64,000 bases of DNA from Amborella trichopoda (lineage: Eukaryota > Streptophyta > Magnoliopsida > Amborellales > Amborellaceae). Below, in pieces: positions 41,770 to 54,200 of this stretch. A program made the translations under genes and the position numbers. Positions within the stretch are counted from its first letter, which is position 1; each line of letters begins with the position of its first letter. Where the stretch lies: assembly GCF_000471905.2 (NCBI RefSeq), contig NW_006495778.1, positions 2,873,706 through 2,937,705 of the forward strand, read 5' to 3'. The notes beneath the pieces were generated by a model. That model worked only from the letters and a program-made list of their open reading frames with translations. It was not told the DNA's origin and did not search any database.

Positions 41770-43680
41770 CAAACTAATTGTGTTCATATTTAGAGCCTAA
41801 AATTGCATTTTTGTAAAATTGAGCAGAGCCCTCTTTATTCCACTTTTCAAAAGCTGGTATCAGGCAACATCTATGAGAATTGGTGTACTCAAATGAAAAT
41901 ATTGTTGGGATCTCAAGATGTTGGATGTAGTCAAGAGGGGTATGAAAAATTGACAACTCCTAAAGAAGAATCCACTTTGGATCAAAACCAAAAGATTTTG
42001 GTAATGGAGATATGAAATTGGATAGGAAAGCTCTCTTCTATATCTACCAAGTCATAGGTGAGTGAAACCACTTTTGAGAAAGTGGCTTCCAATACAAATT
42101 CAAACCAAGAGTGAGAGAACCTTTAAGATTCATTTAAGGGAGTCAATAAAGTGAGCCACATTAAATTGTTGAGATCCGAACTTCATGCATTACTTATGAA
42201 CAAATTCGAGAGAATTTCGAAATACTTATCAAGAATCCTGATTTTGGTGAATTAAAAAGGCCGTAACCCAGTGCTGGTCCCGCCTAAGCAGGGTCTCGGG
42301 AGGTGTGGACTGGACACGGTCCTAATATTTGGCTTATACACAAAGTGGCCACTCTCAGGACTCGAACCCGTGCTCTTGTACTGGCTACCCGAGCCTTTTA
42401 CCGTCATACCAAATGATGGCCCCTGATTTTAGTAAACTAATGGAGAAGAAATATGGAAAATAGGAAGATATTTGCACGATGGAGAAAATGCTACAAACAA
42501 TTGATCCTAAGAATAAGCATGTTGTTGTAGCCATTGAAGAATCGAATGAAAATTGGATCCTTCCAAGCTCATAAGGAAAGACAATTAAAAAAAGATCTAA
42601 AGTCACTAAAATTGGCATTCAACCAAATTTATATTGAAAAAATTAGGAGATACACTTCGTAGAGGAAGAGCTCAAGGAAGCCACATGAATTGAAAGAGAA
42701 TATAAGATAATGAGAAACAAGCAACCTCAACAATGAAAATCAAAGAGACCAAAACTCACAAGTTCAAAGAGGACAAGGAAAATATATTTTTCTAGGGCTA
42801 TGTCATCCCTCAAAGTATGGAAAATCCAATGCTTAATTACAAAAAATGTAACAATTGAAATTTTGATTTTAGATATTGGTCTCTAAATAATGTGTTTAAA
42901 AACGATATTTTGTTAAAAAAGAACCCAAAAAATAAGAACCAACTTTACTATTAGCCTAAAATAATACCAATCTAAATCAAATAAACACTTGATTTGAAAG
43001 CAATCACATAAAAGAGTTGTTCTTGGGATTGATTGAATCAATTCAAGGGTATGCAGCATTTCGGAGATCTATGTAAGAGATGAAAGAAAAGGGCAATAGT
43101 AAACTTTTAATTCCAATGAAAAATTTTACTCATCAATCTATTTCTAATGTGTGATATGCACCAAAATGAATTCTAGTATTTTGCATTTTGGGCAACTATT
43201 GAAGAAATCTTATAATATTGTCACAAAGAAGGTAGCCCTTCTTTCAAGGACCAAATGAAGAATTTGAATGCCAAATTGATTATGTCGAAGATAGAATGTT
43301 ACCCTTGAATATTCTAAGTAAAAATTTGAAATTACTTGAGCCCTCGGTTCTATTTCGAGCAATGATTCATGACTATGGCACTTACGATTTTGGCCATTTT
43401 ATTATTAGTGGCTTGTTGTTGTTGTCAAAGGAAAATATGGAAAGCAACCCGATGGTATATATGAAATGTGTATTATAGTAACGAAACATCAGGAAAGATA
43501 GAAATGTAGAAATTCATGTGATGAATCGAAGCCTCCCCAGCTTGGGCGTATGGATGTTTGTGGGCCTCTTGAGCCACTGGGAAATAGTCATTGTACCCTT
43601 TTCTTTATTGAAGGTTATAGTGTCAAAAATACGTTTTGTTGGGAATATGTGGCTATTAAAGGACTTATGAGTGATTGTAA
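41770..43680 (+). mobile_element. copia gag-to-integrase fragment, broken
   Basis: A fossil coding region on the plus strand. A gag (UBN2-type) part shows NIYENWCTQMKILLGSQD and, after the SINE, HVVVAIEESNENW; a pre-integrase/integrase part near 43300-43650 shows the DVCGPLEPLG block. Reverse transcriptase and RNase H do not follow; LTR-like sequence (43690-44300) comes next, so the element is internally deleted or recombined. It has well over five breaks. A SINE has inserted in gag (42252-42421). Confidence 0.8.
42252..42421 (-). mobile_element. tRNA-derived SINE, Au-like, with target duplication
   Basis: About 170 bp. On the minus strand it starts GGCCATCATTTGGTATGACG, has a perfect pol III B box GGTTCGAGTCC (42359-42369) and an A-box-like TGGTATGACGG, then GAGTGGCCACTTTGTG as in plant Au SINEs, and ends in a short T run. 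The flanks duplicate CCTGATTTTGGTGAA (42237-42251) / CCTGATTTTAGTAAA (42422-42436), 15 bp with two mismatches. It inserted into the gag region of the copia fossil. The Au assignment rests on remembered family features. Confidence 0.85.
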
Positions 43681-43689
43681 TTAAACTTA

Positions 43690-44300
43690 TTGATATAATG
43701 GAACATAACTCAATGGAAGCATGGTCCTGTGTGGATTATATTAAACAAACGATATTTACTGATACTTATTGAGCTTGACGAGCTAGGCTAGTCGGTTTGG
43801 AAAAACTCATGTTACCTGGCATAGAGAATAAACTTATATGGGTTATAATGGGGCATCTCTTGATGGGGTCAGGTATGTCCGGATGAGTGAGCCGAGAGAC
43901 TGTGTGGCCATTGCACATGTTGGAGGCCTTCAGCGACATGGACCAAAGCCTCATCTATGTACCATCACACGGCATACACATATGATAGTCATTTTTAGGA
44001 AAGCAAATTACCTTTCAAGGTGAAGCTTGGGCATATACGAGAGATTACCCCTAAGCTAAGGATTACAACAGGTCTAGGTAACCTTGATAAGTCTTTAAGG
44101 GAGAACCCGAAATCTATAGACTGGGATTATGACCTTTTATATATTGGCTAGACTTTGGTGACACACTAATAAACCCCTGTATTAACTGTAGGTCTTAGGC
44201 AACATTGGGTCAGTTTGAGAAAGCAAGTGTGAACTGTAGTCCACAGTAGAAAGTGGAGTGCTCCAAAGGTTTTTAGGTTATGTTTTAAAGAGGTTTAGAG
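43690..44300 (+). repeat. partial LTR of the long-LTR copia family
   Basis: It matches the first third of the LTR at 48150-50154: shared order of GAACATAACTCAATGG, CATCACACGGCATACACA, GAGAGATTACCCC and TCAGTTTGAGAAAGC. The remaining two thirds are absent. Confidence 0.7.
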
Positions 44301-44761
44301 AGGTTTATACAGGCTTTTACAGGAATTCCTAAAAAATATTCTTTTTAAAATTGGAATTCGTAGACTCATATTTAAATTTGATAAGGCTTTAATTCAATTA
44401 AGATTAGGTTTGATGAGTTTGAAATCCGATCAATTTGATCCAATCACTCAAAAGTTCTCTCAAAAACTTTTGAAATACTCTGTAACTTTTTATTCTATCA
44501 AAATAAATTTTGACATCAATGATTAATGTAAGCCCAATAAGGAAATAGACAAAATCAAAGCCCCTAGGCTTCATGGTCTAGGCTCAAGTGTTTCAGCGTT
44601 GAGGGTAGACATCACATATTTGAGTCCCAATTAACCAGCCCAAGTGCTTGCCATCACCATTAATATTAATGCTTTAATACCTACCATGTGATTTGATGTT
44701 GTTCTAGCTCTTCTTTGATAAAAGTTTTATAACATTGTCAGGAAACTAAAAATTAAAAAAT

Positions 44762-45150
44762 GGTGCAGTTTGTATAGAGCCTAGGCTCTAAACAATCAAA
44801 TTAGAGCCTACCTTCAAATACTGTCGAGAAATATGGTTTAAACACTAGAAATCTTTGTGATAGCCTTAAAATATATTTTCATATTTATTTATAAATTTAA
44901 AGCTTCAAAAATGGTATAGATCGACATATCTATGAAAATCTTGAAAATTGATGGTTAAAAAAGCATTACAAAATACACTATTTCCAAAAGTTGAAATGAA
45001 ATTTTTTCTCATGTCCACGCATCTTGACGTCGAGATGATCAATTTGAAGATATTTGGGCATCAAAACAATCTTGTCTAGTGAAATTTTTGAGTTAGGCTC
45101 GAATGTGATTGTTTAGAGGAGCCTCAGCTCTATATAAACTTTTCCCAAAA
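44762..45150 (+). mobile_element. MITE family A copy
   Basis: Full length: GTTTGTATAGAGCCTAGGC at the left, CTCTATATAAACTTTTCCC at the right, CATCTTGACGTCGAGATGAT inside. Confidence 0.87.
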
Positions 45151-45959
45151 AAAAATAAAAAATAACTTCGCCTTATTTTAACATTTTCCATAAAATAACA
45201 TATCGATACGAGAAGAGCGTACAAACAAAGGACGGGCGTTACATTTGTAATCAATAACAAATTGAATGTTCCCATTTTGTGAAGAAGTCAATAAGGCAAG
45301 TGTCCAAAGTCGTAAAGAAAAATACATAAAAGTAGGAAGCAGAAAAATACATAAAAGTAGGAATAAGAAAATGAACAACGCCGTGGTCACCAAAATGGAT
45401 GGATTGATGGTGCGTGCTCCCTCGAGACGCAGCGGGTTACTATGAACCAGCCTATGGCCTTGGCCGGTTTTGACTAGTTACTGTGGTCAACTGGTTTAAC
45501 CACGTTAAGTTAAAAACAAATTTCAAACAAATTATAAAATATTCAATGAAAGAAGAAATTTGTTTGTAATATTTTTTGGGATTGGGAGGTCATATTTATT
45601 TTTATTTTTATGTTTTTTTGACGTGGAAGGAGGTCACATTTATCTACAACCATATGATGTCACTTCATCACAAAGTTCGAGAAATTTGTTTTTGAACTTT
45701 GAGCATGGTCAATGAAATAAATGCAGCCACCCAATTTCACATCCAATGGTCAAGATTGACCACTTTATACCACAGGTAAATGGTCTCATTATATACTTTT
45801 TTATTTTTTAAATATTTTCTGTTGTTTTGGAAAAAATTGGGAAGTATTTTGACAATAAATTCTTATTTTTATTTTATTTTTATCTTTTTCATTTTATTTC
45901 TAGAAGACCGTTGCGCACAAATTGAATTTTGTTTTTGGTAAGTCAATGGGGGAGAAGGC
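45151..45959. other. intergenic DNA with a MITE family C fragment (45655-45800)
   Basis: The segment TCAATGAAATAAATGCAGCC and the end TACCACAGGTAAATGGTCTC match the C family at 12213-12430. The rest has no recognised feature. Confidence 0.45.
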
Positions 45960-46290
45960 CTCTTATTTGATTTTCATTAATAATATAAGGAAAATACAAC
46001 TAATAATTTTACAGCCCTGTAATAGGGAAGTTGTGCCACATCATGAAGTAATACAAGAGAAAGAAAATCTAACGGTCTAGAACACCAAACAGTGGCATCG
46101 GAGAAAGTTGTAGCTTTCTTGGCAAGTATATTGGGCAACATGTTAGCCTGATGATAAATGTGGGTAAGAGACCAAGCACGATCGAAGAGTTTATATTGCC
46201 AGTTAGCATCAACCACACTTAGCGCCCATGGAGCTTTGCACTGATTCTTCAAAATCCATTTTTTCACTACTTTTTTCATCTCATTTGAAT
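45960..46290 (-). mobile_element. LINE (L1-type) 3' RNase H fragment
   Basis: Minus-strand translation reads WSLTHIYHQANMLPNILAKK, the C-terminal RNase H signature of plant L1 LINEs (H.YR.AN..AD.LAK). It is 5'-truncated; only about 100 codons remain. An opposite-strand LINE piece follows at 46640-47300. Confidence 0.7.
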
Positions 46291-46639
46291 GAATGTTGTT
46301 TAATTAAACTTTAAACATCCTTTTCATAATTTTTAGGATTTTTTGCCATGTTTTTAAATTTTCTTTTAACCTTTTTTAGCCCAGTTGGGACCTACTCCAT
46401 TAGAACCAATTACTTGGACCCAGCCCATTGCTAGGTTCCGAGGCCGGTTCATGCAATTGAACACTTTCAAGTACCTAACTATGGACATTGTTATTTTGGG
46501 AGTGCCATGCATATATTGGAAAAACAAAAATAATGTGTCTTTAGGCAGGCAACAAATGCCATGTTGGGGCTCGTCAGTGGCTAAACCTATCAATACATAT
46601 ACCAGAAAGTAATAATCAGCTTCTACACGAATGATACTC

Positions 46640-47300
46640 TTAGTATTTCAAAGATGGGCTTAATATTGTGAAGATCAATCTGGATCAGTATTCTTTGGGG
46701 TGCATGCAAAGAAAGAAACAAATGGGTATTCGAAGGTTTGAGCACTTATACTTCGATGCTTAAATCCAATATCTTGGCACTAGTTGCATATTGGTTTTTT
46801 ATAAATAAAGATGTTAAATTCATCCCAAAAATCTAAATCCTTGTGAATCCTAGGGTTGTGGCTACCTTATCTTCTCCTAAATCAAATCGAATGAATGTTG
46901 TTTGTACACCTCCACCTGCTAATGCATGCAGCTGAATTTTGATGTAAGCTCTTTTAGAAACCCAAGCACAACTGGTTTTGGTGGGATTGATAAGACACCA
47001 TATGGGGTATACTATTTGTTAATATTCTGGCCCTTGTAGTATTATTACATTTAATGAAGCTGAAGCTAAAGGCTTTTTGGAAAGCATTAAACTCTTGTCA
47101 ATATTTGAGGGAGCGAAGATTATAGAAGGGAATTCAACCAATATTATAGCTTGGAGTAAAGACGAGGCTAATGCTCCATAGAGGCTGACTATGCTTTTTT
47201 ATGAGATATGGGATATTTTTTAAAATATAACTGTTAAAATCTGCCATTACTACCGAGAGGCTAATACTGAAATATACTTGTTTTGAATTCTTTAGAATCC
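46640..47300 (+). mobile_element. LINE (L1-type) ORF2 C-terminal fragment
   Basis: A WGACKERNKWVFEGLSTY block (typical W...K.RN..IF of LINE ORF2 C-termini) near 46700 is followed by LNFDVSSFRNPSTTGFGGID and NEAEAKGFLESIKL of RNase H. It is interrupted by stops and frameshifts. It abuts copia sequence at about 47390. Confidence 0.7.
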
Positions 47301-47389
47301 TTGATTACCTAGGATCGTGAACTATAGGAAATGTCATAGGAAGGCCATCTTGGTAGGCTTCATTGACATATGCAGTGTGGAGTAGATAA

Positions 47390-48149
47390 CTATGTTTGTA
47401 TGGGTTTACTATTAATAAGACTAGTGTGGTTGAACCTGGTTTAGGAAGGTTTTTGTATATTTTGAAACCAATGGGCATTGAATTATTTATTATTATTATG
47501 TTGTATAGAACTTGTTATACTACCTCATGAAATAAGCATAAGAATGTTGAGAATGTATATGTTATATGTGTTATAATTGAGTGAGACCTGCTACAATCCC
47601 ACGATTCCTTTTAGCTGCTTGGATATTCAGATATACATATACTCTATCATGAAAGATCCAGATAGACTCAATATTCCAGTGAGAGCACCTGCTTGTGTTT
47701 AACAGGCCAGCTAGAATAACATACTATAATGTTGTTCACCTATAGAATCCGGATGTATGGCGTTGGTTGTATGGCTATAGAAGGGAACAACTTGATTGAA
47801 GAACTCATTTGAGCCCCTGAATATACGATCCCATGCGATGAGAGTATGTGATGATCTTCTACGATAACAGGTCCATGATTCTTGATGTGATATGAAACAT
47901 GAACTACGACCACGTTTGAGATGAGATCCAAGTAGCAAAAAAAAAGAGACGCTGCTTTCATAAATCATGTGTGAAAAGATTGATGGCAAAACCCATGATT
48001 AATAAGAGAGAATAAGTGAAAAATGCTTGAGTGAGATATAATAATTGGGAGGATGAGAATGTGAGGAAGAGAGATTGTAAGGCTTTTAAAAGCCAAGTGG
48101 AAGATGTTGGGTTTAGATATTGTAAGGTCTTCAAAGGTCAAGTGAGAGA
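47390..48149 (+). mobile_element. 3' internal end of the long-LTR copia family
   Basis: The block around GACTAGTGTGGTTGAACC, the AATGGGCATTGAATTA segment and the TACCTCATGA segment match 300-480 on the minus strand. The sequence then runs to a purine-rich tract next to the LTR. The PPT/LTR junction is tandemly duplicated: ATTGTAAGG...AAGATGTT occurs at 48073-48117 and 48118-48162. Broken, with no full domain. Confidence 0.65.
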
Positions 48150-50154
48150 TGTTAAGTTTATGTGGTCATTAAAGGCCTTATAAGAGCTTGTATAAAGCAT
48201 TTTATATAATGAAACATAAACTCAGCGGGAGTGTGGTCATCTTGAAAACCACACTAGAAAATGCTATTTGTCGATACTCGGATTAGGATCGACGTGATAA
48301 GCCATTCGAGTTGGAAAACACATGGTACCTAGGCATAAAGTCAAAATCGATGAGGGTTCAGTGGGTCAGCCCTCGATGAGGTCAAAGTTTGCTTGAATGA
48401 GTGAGTCAAGGGGCTATGTGGTCCTTGTATGTGATGATTGGCCTTTATAGATAGGGCTTAAACTTCATGATAACACCATCACACGGCATGTATATAGATA
48501 GCCGTATCAAGATAACAATCAGCCATTGAGGGTGAAACGTGTACATATGCGAGAGATTATCCCTATGCACCTTAGAGCCATAGTTGCATCATGGTCTAGA
48601 CGACCATGGATTTGTCTCTAGGGGAGAACCTACAATTCATATACTGAGATTACGTCCCCCTAGCCTATTGGCTGACTTTGGTGTTTTAATCATGAACTCA
48701 TGCAGTAGATTGTGGGTCATGGGAATCACTAGTTCAGTTTGAGAAAGCCAGTGTGGATCGTGGTCCATAGTTTAATGTGGAGTGCTCCAATATATTGATA
48801 ATTCAAAAACCTATACGGATCCGATTCCCATCAAAATTAATTAATTTTATGTTATATGAATTAGAATAATTATTTGAATTTTTGTGATTCTCTTGATATT
48901 TTATTTTTATCATTTGGATTTATAAAATAAGATTAAACTAATAAAAAAGAAATAAATTCCATTTCATTTTAAAAATCCATTTAAAATATTTATTAAAATA
49001 TATGAGGCTCATTATGTGACATATGAGCCCTTTTAAATCACAATGGAAGATTGGATGGGGCACATGAGGGGCCACCTAGGGTGGCAAGTTCCACCCATTG
49101 GGGGCTTGCTTATTAAATATTGTGAGAGAGCCTCCATGCTTGTTGCTTTTCTATTTTTGTATGAAACCTTCATATATTAGGAATCAATATAATGAAATTT
49201 AGCATGTCTTGTGAATCAAAATATTTTGATTGAATAAATAAAAAATAAATATTCATAAAAGAGAAAATATGAGTAATATTTTTAAATATTTGATGGGGAT
49301 AGGTTTAAGAAATAGAGATTATAAGGTTTTAGTACTTTTTTTGAATCTTGATGATGGATCTAAGGAATGAATAGCTCACATCTTTCATCCCACAAGTTTC
49401 TTTAGATCAATTGTCTAGATTTGATCTCACTAAAGATGAAAAACCCTAAGGCATAGAAAATCTATAAATAGAGGCTCCCCCTTTTGTAATTATCTACACT
49501 TATCATATCCTCTCTTTTTTCTCTAAGAGCTCTCTTTAAGCTCTCCCATTTTTTTTCTAGGGGCCCACGCCCCAAGCAAGGGTTTTTTCTCTCTCTAGCA
49601 ACTTGAAAGGGGAGCATGCCCCCCTTCGAAAATTCTCTCTCTTTCTAGCTTGATTTGTTTATCTCTCTCTCATAAGAATGGTAGAAAGGGGGCCACGCCC
49701 TATTTAGGAGATATTTCACTTTCTCATCTCTCTAAGATCAAGCCAAGGGGGCTTAAGGAAGATTAGGCATTGAGGCCTTAGCAATTTGGTTCTAGATCAA
49801 GATCCATATACCTTTGAAAGGGGTTTTTCATAGATAGTAGAATCAAGAGACCGATCATTGATCCCGAGCACCATTAGAAAGTAGAGACTTAGGGTGGGGA
49901 TGTACTAAGCCCGATTGAGGTAATCTTTGACAACTTGACTTGTTTTTTCTTGTTTCTTTGTTGTGCTTTTTCTCTTTCATAAAGTAATATGTTTTTATTT
50001 GTTGAATAAAATAGTTGCATTTAACTGGTAGCAAGTGAGAACCGTTTTGTTTATTTATTCCAAGAGTGATCTATTTGTAATTATACTTCGTAAGTGATCT
50101 TGCTGGTGTAAGAAAATAAACTTTTTAAATATATATGCACTGTGTTTTATCACA
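48150..50154 (+). repeat. 3' LTR of the long-LTR copia family, about 2.0 kb
   Basis: It begins TGTTAAGTTTATGTGG and ends ...GTGTTTTATCACA, collinear with the minus-strand LTR at 3255-5107. A TATA box TATAAATA (49463-49470) lies where an LTR promoter is expected. No second LTR of this copy is in the window, so it is a truncated element. Confidence 0.75.
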
Positions 50155-50665
50155 TAATCTAACTTTCACACCTCTTACTGATGAAGTCCTCCTACTCCAA
50201 ACCATCCATTACAAACTTGGTTTCTAGCATATAATCACAAGATCTCAAATGCTCATATAACTCTCCAGGCCTCTAATAAGTTTCATCTCTCTTTGTCCTT
50301 CTCATCCCCTATAAAAAAACCATTGAACCATGTTCTTTACATGAATCCAACTACAACAACCACTCTCTCTCATTGCTCTATGTTCCTTCACCATCTTTGT
50401 TAGCTCCCCAACCTCTATCCACATGCCTAAATCCATGTAGAGAGAGGGGCAGGTAGAGAGAGAAAAATGGGTGTATAAAGAGAGAGAGCAAGTAAAAAGA
50501 GATAGATTTAATGGTTTGAGTAAAGTTGAAAAATTGGTAGTTTTGTCTTGAAAATAATGACTTTTTGACTGGGGATAAAAGCACGAAAATACGGTAATAG
50601 GGTCATGGCGTGATACCAAAAGTATTGGGGGTAGAATGTCCAGAATGTTTAATTTGGGGGGTATC
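50155..50665. other. intergenic DNA between two LTR elements
   Basis: Nothing recognised; a 105-codon minus-strand frame lies in CT/AG-rich sequence without domain similarity. Confidence 0.4.
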
Positions 50666-50874
50666 TGTAGAGATAGTTGAGGATAATTAATGATAGTTTT
50701 TCATTTTAATTTTAATTTATCTTGTATTTGAGGTAGATATCTCTCTTGATATGACTAGATTAGTCAGGCATTAACAATAGCTGATTAACTGTATATTTAT
50801 ACGGGGACTTTGTATATTCTTGATCAATTAATCCATATATACAGAGATTTTTCTGGAGGATTAGAATATTAACA
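50666..50874 (+). repeat. 5' LTR, Ale-like copia
   Basis: 209 bp, preceded by GTATC and followed at once by the tRNA-iMet primer site. Confidence 0.92.
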
Positions 50875-51207
50875 TGGTATCAGATATTGGTCTTCCTCTT
50901 GGCTTAATCCTTAAATCTACGGCGTTCTCTTTAGCAGCTGCAGCTCTTGTGCGAAGGTTACAAGGATTTCTTGGGGGTTGCACAAGCTTCTTTTTGCAGG
51001 TGAAGGACATTGTATTACATCATATCTTTCTTGACATAAAACGTAACCCCCATACTATATGTTTCCGTCATATTAAGCTCAGTTTTTGAATGCCCAAAAG
51101 ATGCTCTTGAGATTCCTGGTGAGATAATAGAGACCTGATATTCAATGATGAGCTTTTGGTGAAGGAGATGCACAGTCGCGGTGGTGTCTAATTACGAGGG
51201 CCTTTTG

Positions 51208-51208
<1 letters not shown>

Positions 51209-51243
<35 letters not shown>
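51209..51243. repeat. (CT)n microsatellite in the copia leader
   Basis: About 17 CT units followed by GTGTGTG, between the primer site and gag. Confidence 0.9.
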
Positions 51244-51249
<6 letters not shown>

Positions 51250-54200
51250 GACCAGTAGTGCTTGATTTTTGCCAGAAAACAGTTTGAGGATCCCAAAACC
51301 GCACTGCCGGGAAACTTCGTTTGTCTGTCGGAAACTTCGTTCTGAGGCCCTAATTTCCTTTCTTTCTAGATTCTACTGGTGATTGCTATCACCCATAAGG
51401 GTTTCACATGAAGCCTTAATTTCTTAAAACCAATATGCACCATGTTTTTTTCATGCGGTTGGATGGTTGAATCTTGGATGCAGGGTTTGGTTGAAACATG
51501 TGCAAGCAAAGAAGGTTTAGAGAGAGAAACAGAGAGAAGAGGAAGACAGGTTCGTTGGTTGAAGACAGAAGGAGTTAAGAGAGAGAAACAAAGAAGAGGA
51601 GTTGATATCTCTTCTCTTAGACGTTGCATTTTGGAAAAAAAAAAGGGTAGGGATGAAGAGGTGGTCCATAGGGACCATATTACCTCAAAACGTTTGAGAA
51701 CCATAGTATATTAAAACTCTTGATTACGTCTGCGAGTTCTAATAGTTCTAATACAATTTACACATGGTTTCTGAAAAAATGTAATGTATTGGCTATAAAA
51801 CTTGATGGCAAAAACTATCACGATTGACAATTCTATTTTCGATGTTTTGTTAAAGGGAAAGTTTTGTGGAGGTATGTTGATGGCATTGAACCTGAACCGG
51901 CTACCCCCAATACTAAATATACCCAACAATGGAAGATCAACAATACAAAAATTATCTCATGGATTCTCGACTTTGTTGATTTGGATATTGGAAGGCCAAT
52001 GAGAGGCTTCTACACTGCAAAAGAAATATGGGAATATTTGGAAAAAGTATATCAGCAATCAAATCTTGCTAGACACTTCCAAATATATTTTCTTATAGCC
52101 AAGGGGAGAAAACCATTCAGAAATATTATGATGGTTTCATGAACTTATGGATAGAATATGAATTTGTAAACTTGAAGGCTATCACTAGTGCTTGTTGTAT
52201 TAAGAGCTTAATGGAGATAAATGGTGATAGGAAGGTGATGCGGTTTTTGATGAAGTTGCGCCCAAACTATGAGATCGTTCGAGCCAATATTTTGAGTTGC
52301 GAAACATTAGCCATTATGGATGCCATTCTCGGTGAATTACTTCGTGAGGAGACAAAAATTACAACACAAGCCACCATCGAGGGAAAGAATGAAAGAGTTT
52401 GTACTTGTAGCTCAACGAGCTAGAGGAACACCATCACAAAAGGAACCATATTTGTTGTAATGTTGTGAGTATAAAGAGTATGATCATATAACATCTCATT
52501 GTAAGAAGAAAATTTTTTGTACTTATTGTAAACATACTAGGTATATTATCTCAGAATGTCGAGATTGTTCTCGCCAAGGCAACCGGGCATTAGATACACG
52601 AAAACTTTTTTACTGAGCATACCAAGCTGCTAATGATAAGGGACTAAAGGTAAAGACCCCTCCATCCAGTACTATTCATGGCTCAAATACGACAATGTCC
52701 CAAACATCTGATGGTATTCAACAGTTGGTACAAAACTTTGTATCTACGGCTATCTCTTTTGCTTTCTCTACTATGGGATTGTCTGGTATGATCTTTCACC
52801 TATCCCCTAGTGTAAATCCCTTTTGGTTTATTGACTCGGGTGCCTCCAATCATATGACTAGAGTACACACAAGTCCAACATTTACTAAACCATACCAAGG
52901 TAATAGTTAAATTCTCACTACTAATGGGGAGAAAACGAATATTATTGGTACTAATAATCTCTCACTTTTGATCTCCTGTGGTACGCCTTTTTATTTACGT
53001 AATTTCCTCTTCGTTCTTAAATTAACTATTAATGTAATCTTTATGGGCCAACTAGTTGATGATGGTTACAATGTTCAATTTTCTCGTGATAGTAGTGTAA
53101 TATAGGACTCACGCACTGGTAGAGTAAAAGGGAAGGGGTGTAAAATTGGTTGTTTGTTTGCCTTGGGGTTTGAGAAACTAAACCATTATGCTTCTTTATT
53201 TTCTCCATCGAATTCTGATTTTTCTGTTTCCAATAAATAATGACATATGTGGCATCAGAGACTTGGTCATCCATATGCAAATAAATTAGATACTTTGTTT
53301 CGTTCTGGTTCATTGCCAAATAAAGCACTTGATTTAAATTCTATCAATAAATCTTGTATTGGTTGTTATTTGAATAAAACCATCAATTTGTCTTTTCCGA
53401 CTTGAGTAGATAAAACAACTGCACATTTTCATCTTATTCATAGTGATGTGTAGGGTCCTACGCCAACTTTATCCAGAATGAGATATAAGTATTTTGTTTT
53501 GTTCATTGATGATTGCACACGATATACCTAGATATACTTTATGCACCATAAATCAGACATGTTCTCCCATTTTAAAACATTTTTTTCCATGATTGCAACT
53601 CAGTTTAATACCAAAATAAAAATCTTACGGTCAGAATCTGGGGGGAAATACTTATCAAATAATTTTCAAGATTTTTTGAAAACACAGGGTATTCAATCAC
53701 AGAAAACTTTGTCCATATAATCCACAATAGAATGGTATAGCTGAAAAGAAAAACTGCCATATATTAGAAGTAGTGAGGACCCTTATGCATGACTCCCGTA
53801 TTCCTCATAGTTTTTGGGTTGAAGCTGCATCAACAACTGTTTATCTCATAAATTGCCTCACATCCTTGGTTTTGCATAAACAAGCTCCATATTATTCATT
53901 ATTTCATGTTCATCCAGATTATTCTCTCTTGCATGTTTTTTGGTGTGTATGTTTCGTTCATCTTCCTCAGCATGAATGAACAAATTTTTTTGTTCAAGCA
54001 ATCACTTGTGTTTTGGTAGGTTATTGTCCCGACCAACAGGGTTTCTATGTTATGATCCAACAGCTCGTCATATACGTATTTCCCACAATGTCATCTTTTA
54101 GGAAATCATCTTTCATTACTTTTCAATTGCAAAATCATCAGGGCTCTCTGCTCATTTCTTTCCAGATTTCTACACTGATAAACCATCACACATTTTAGCA

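Noticed and set aside
50302-50619. 105-codon minus-strand frame
   Set aside because: Low-complexity AG/CT sequence, no family similarity.
51366-51714. Frames of 112 and 90 codons in the copia leader
   Set aside because: They lie between primer site and gag in a purine/pyrimidine-skewed stretch, on opposite strands, with no known domain.
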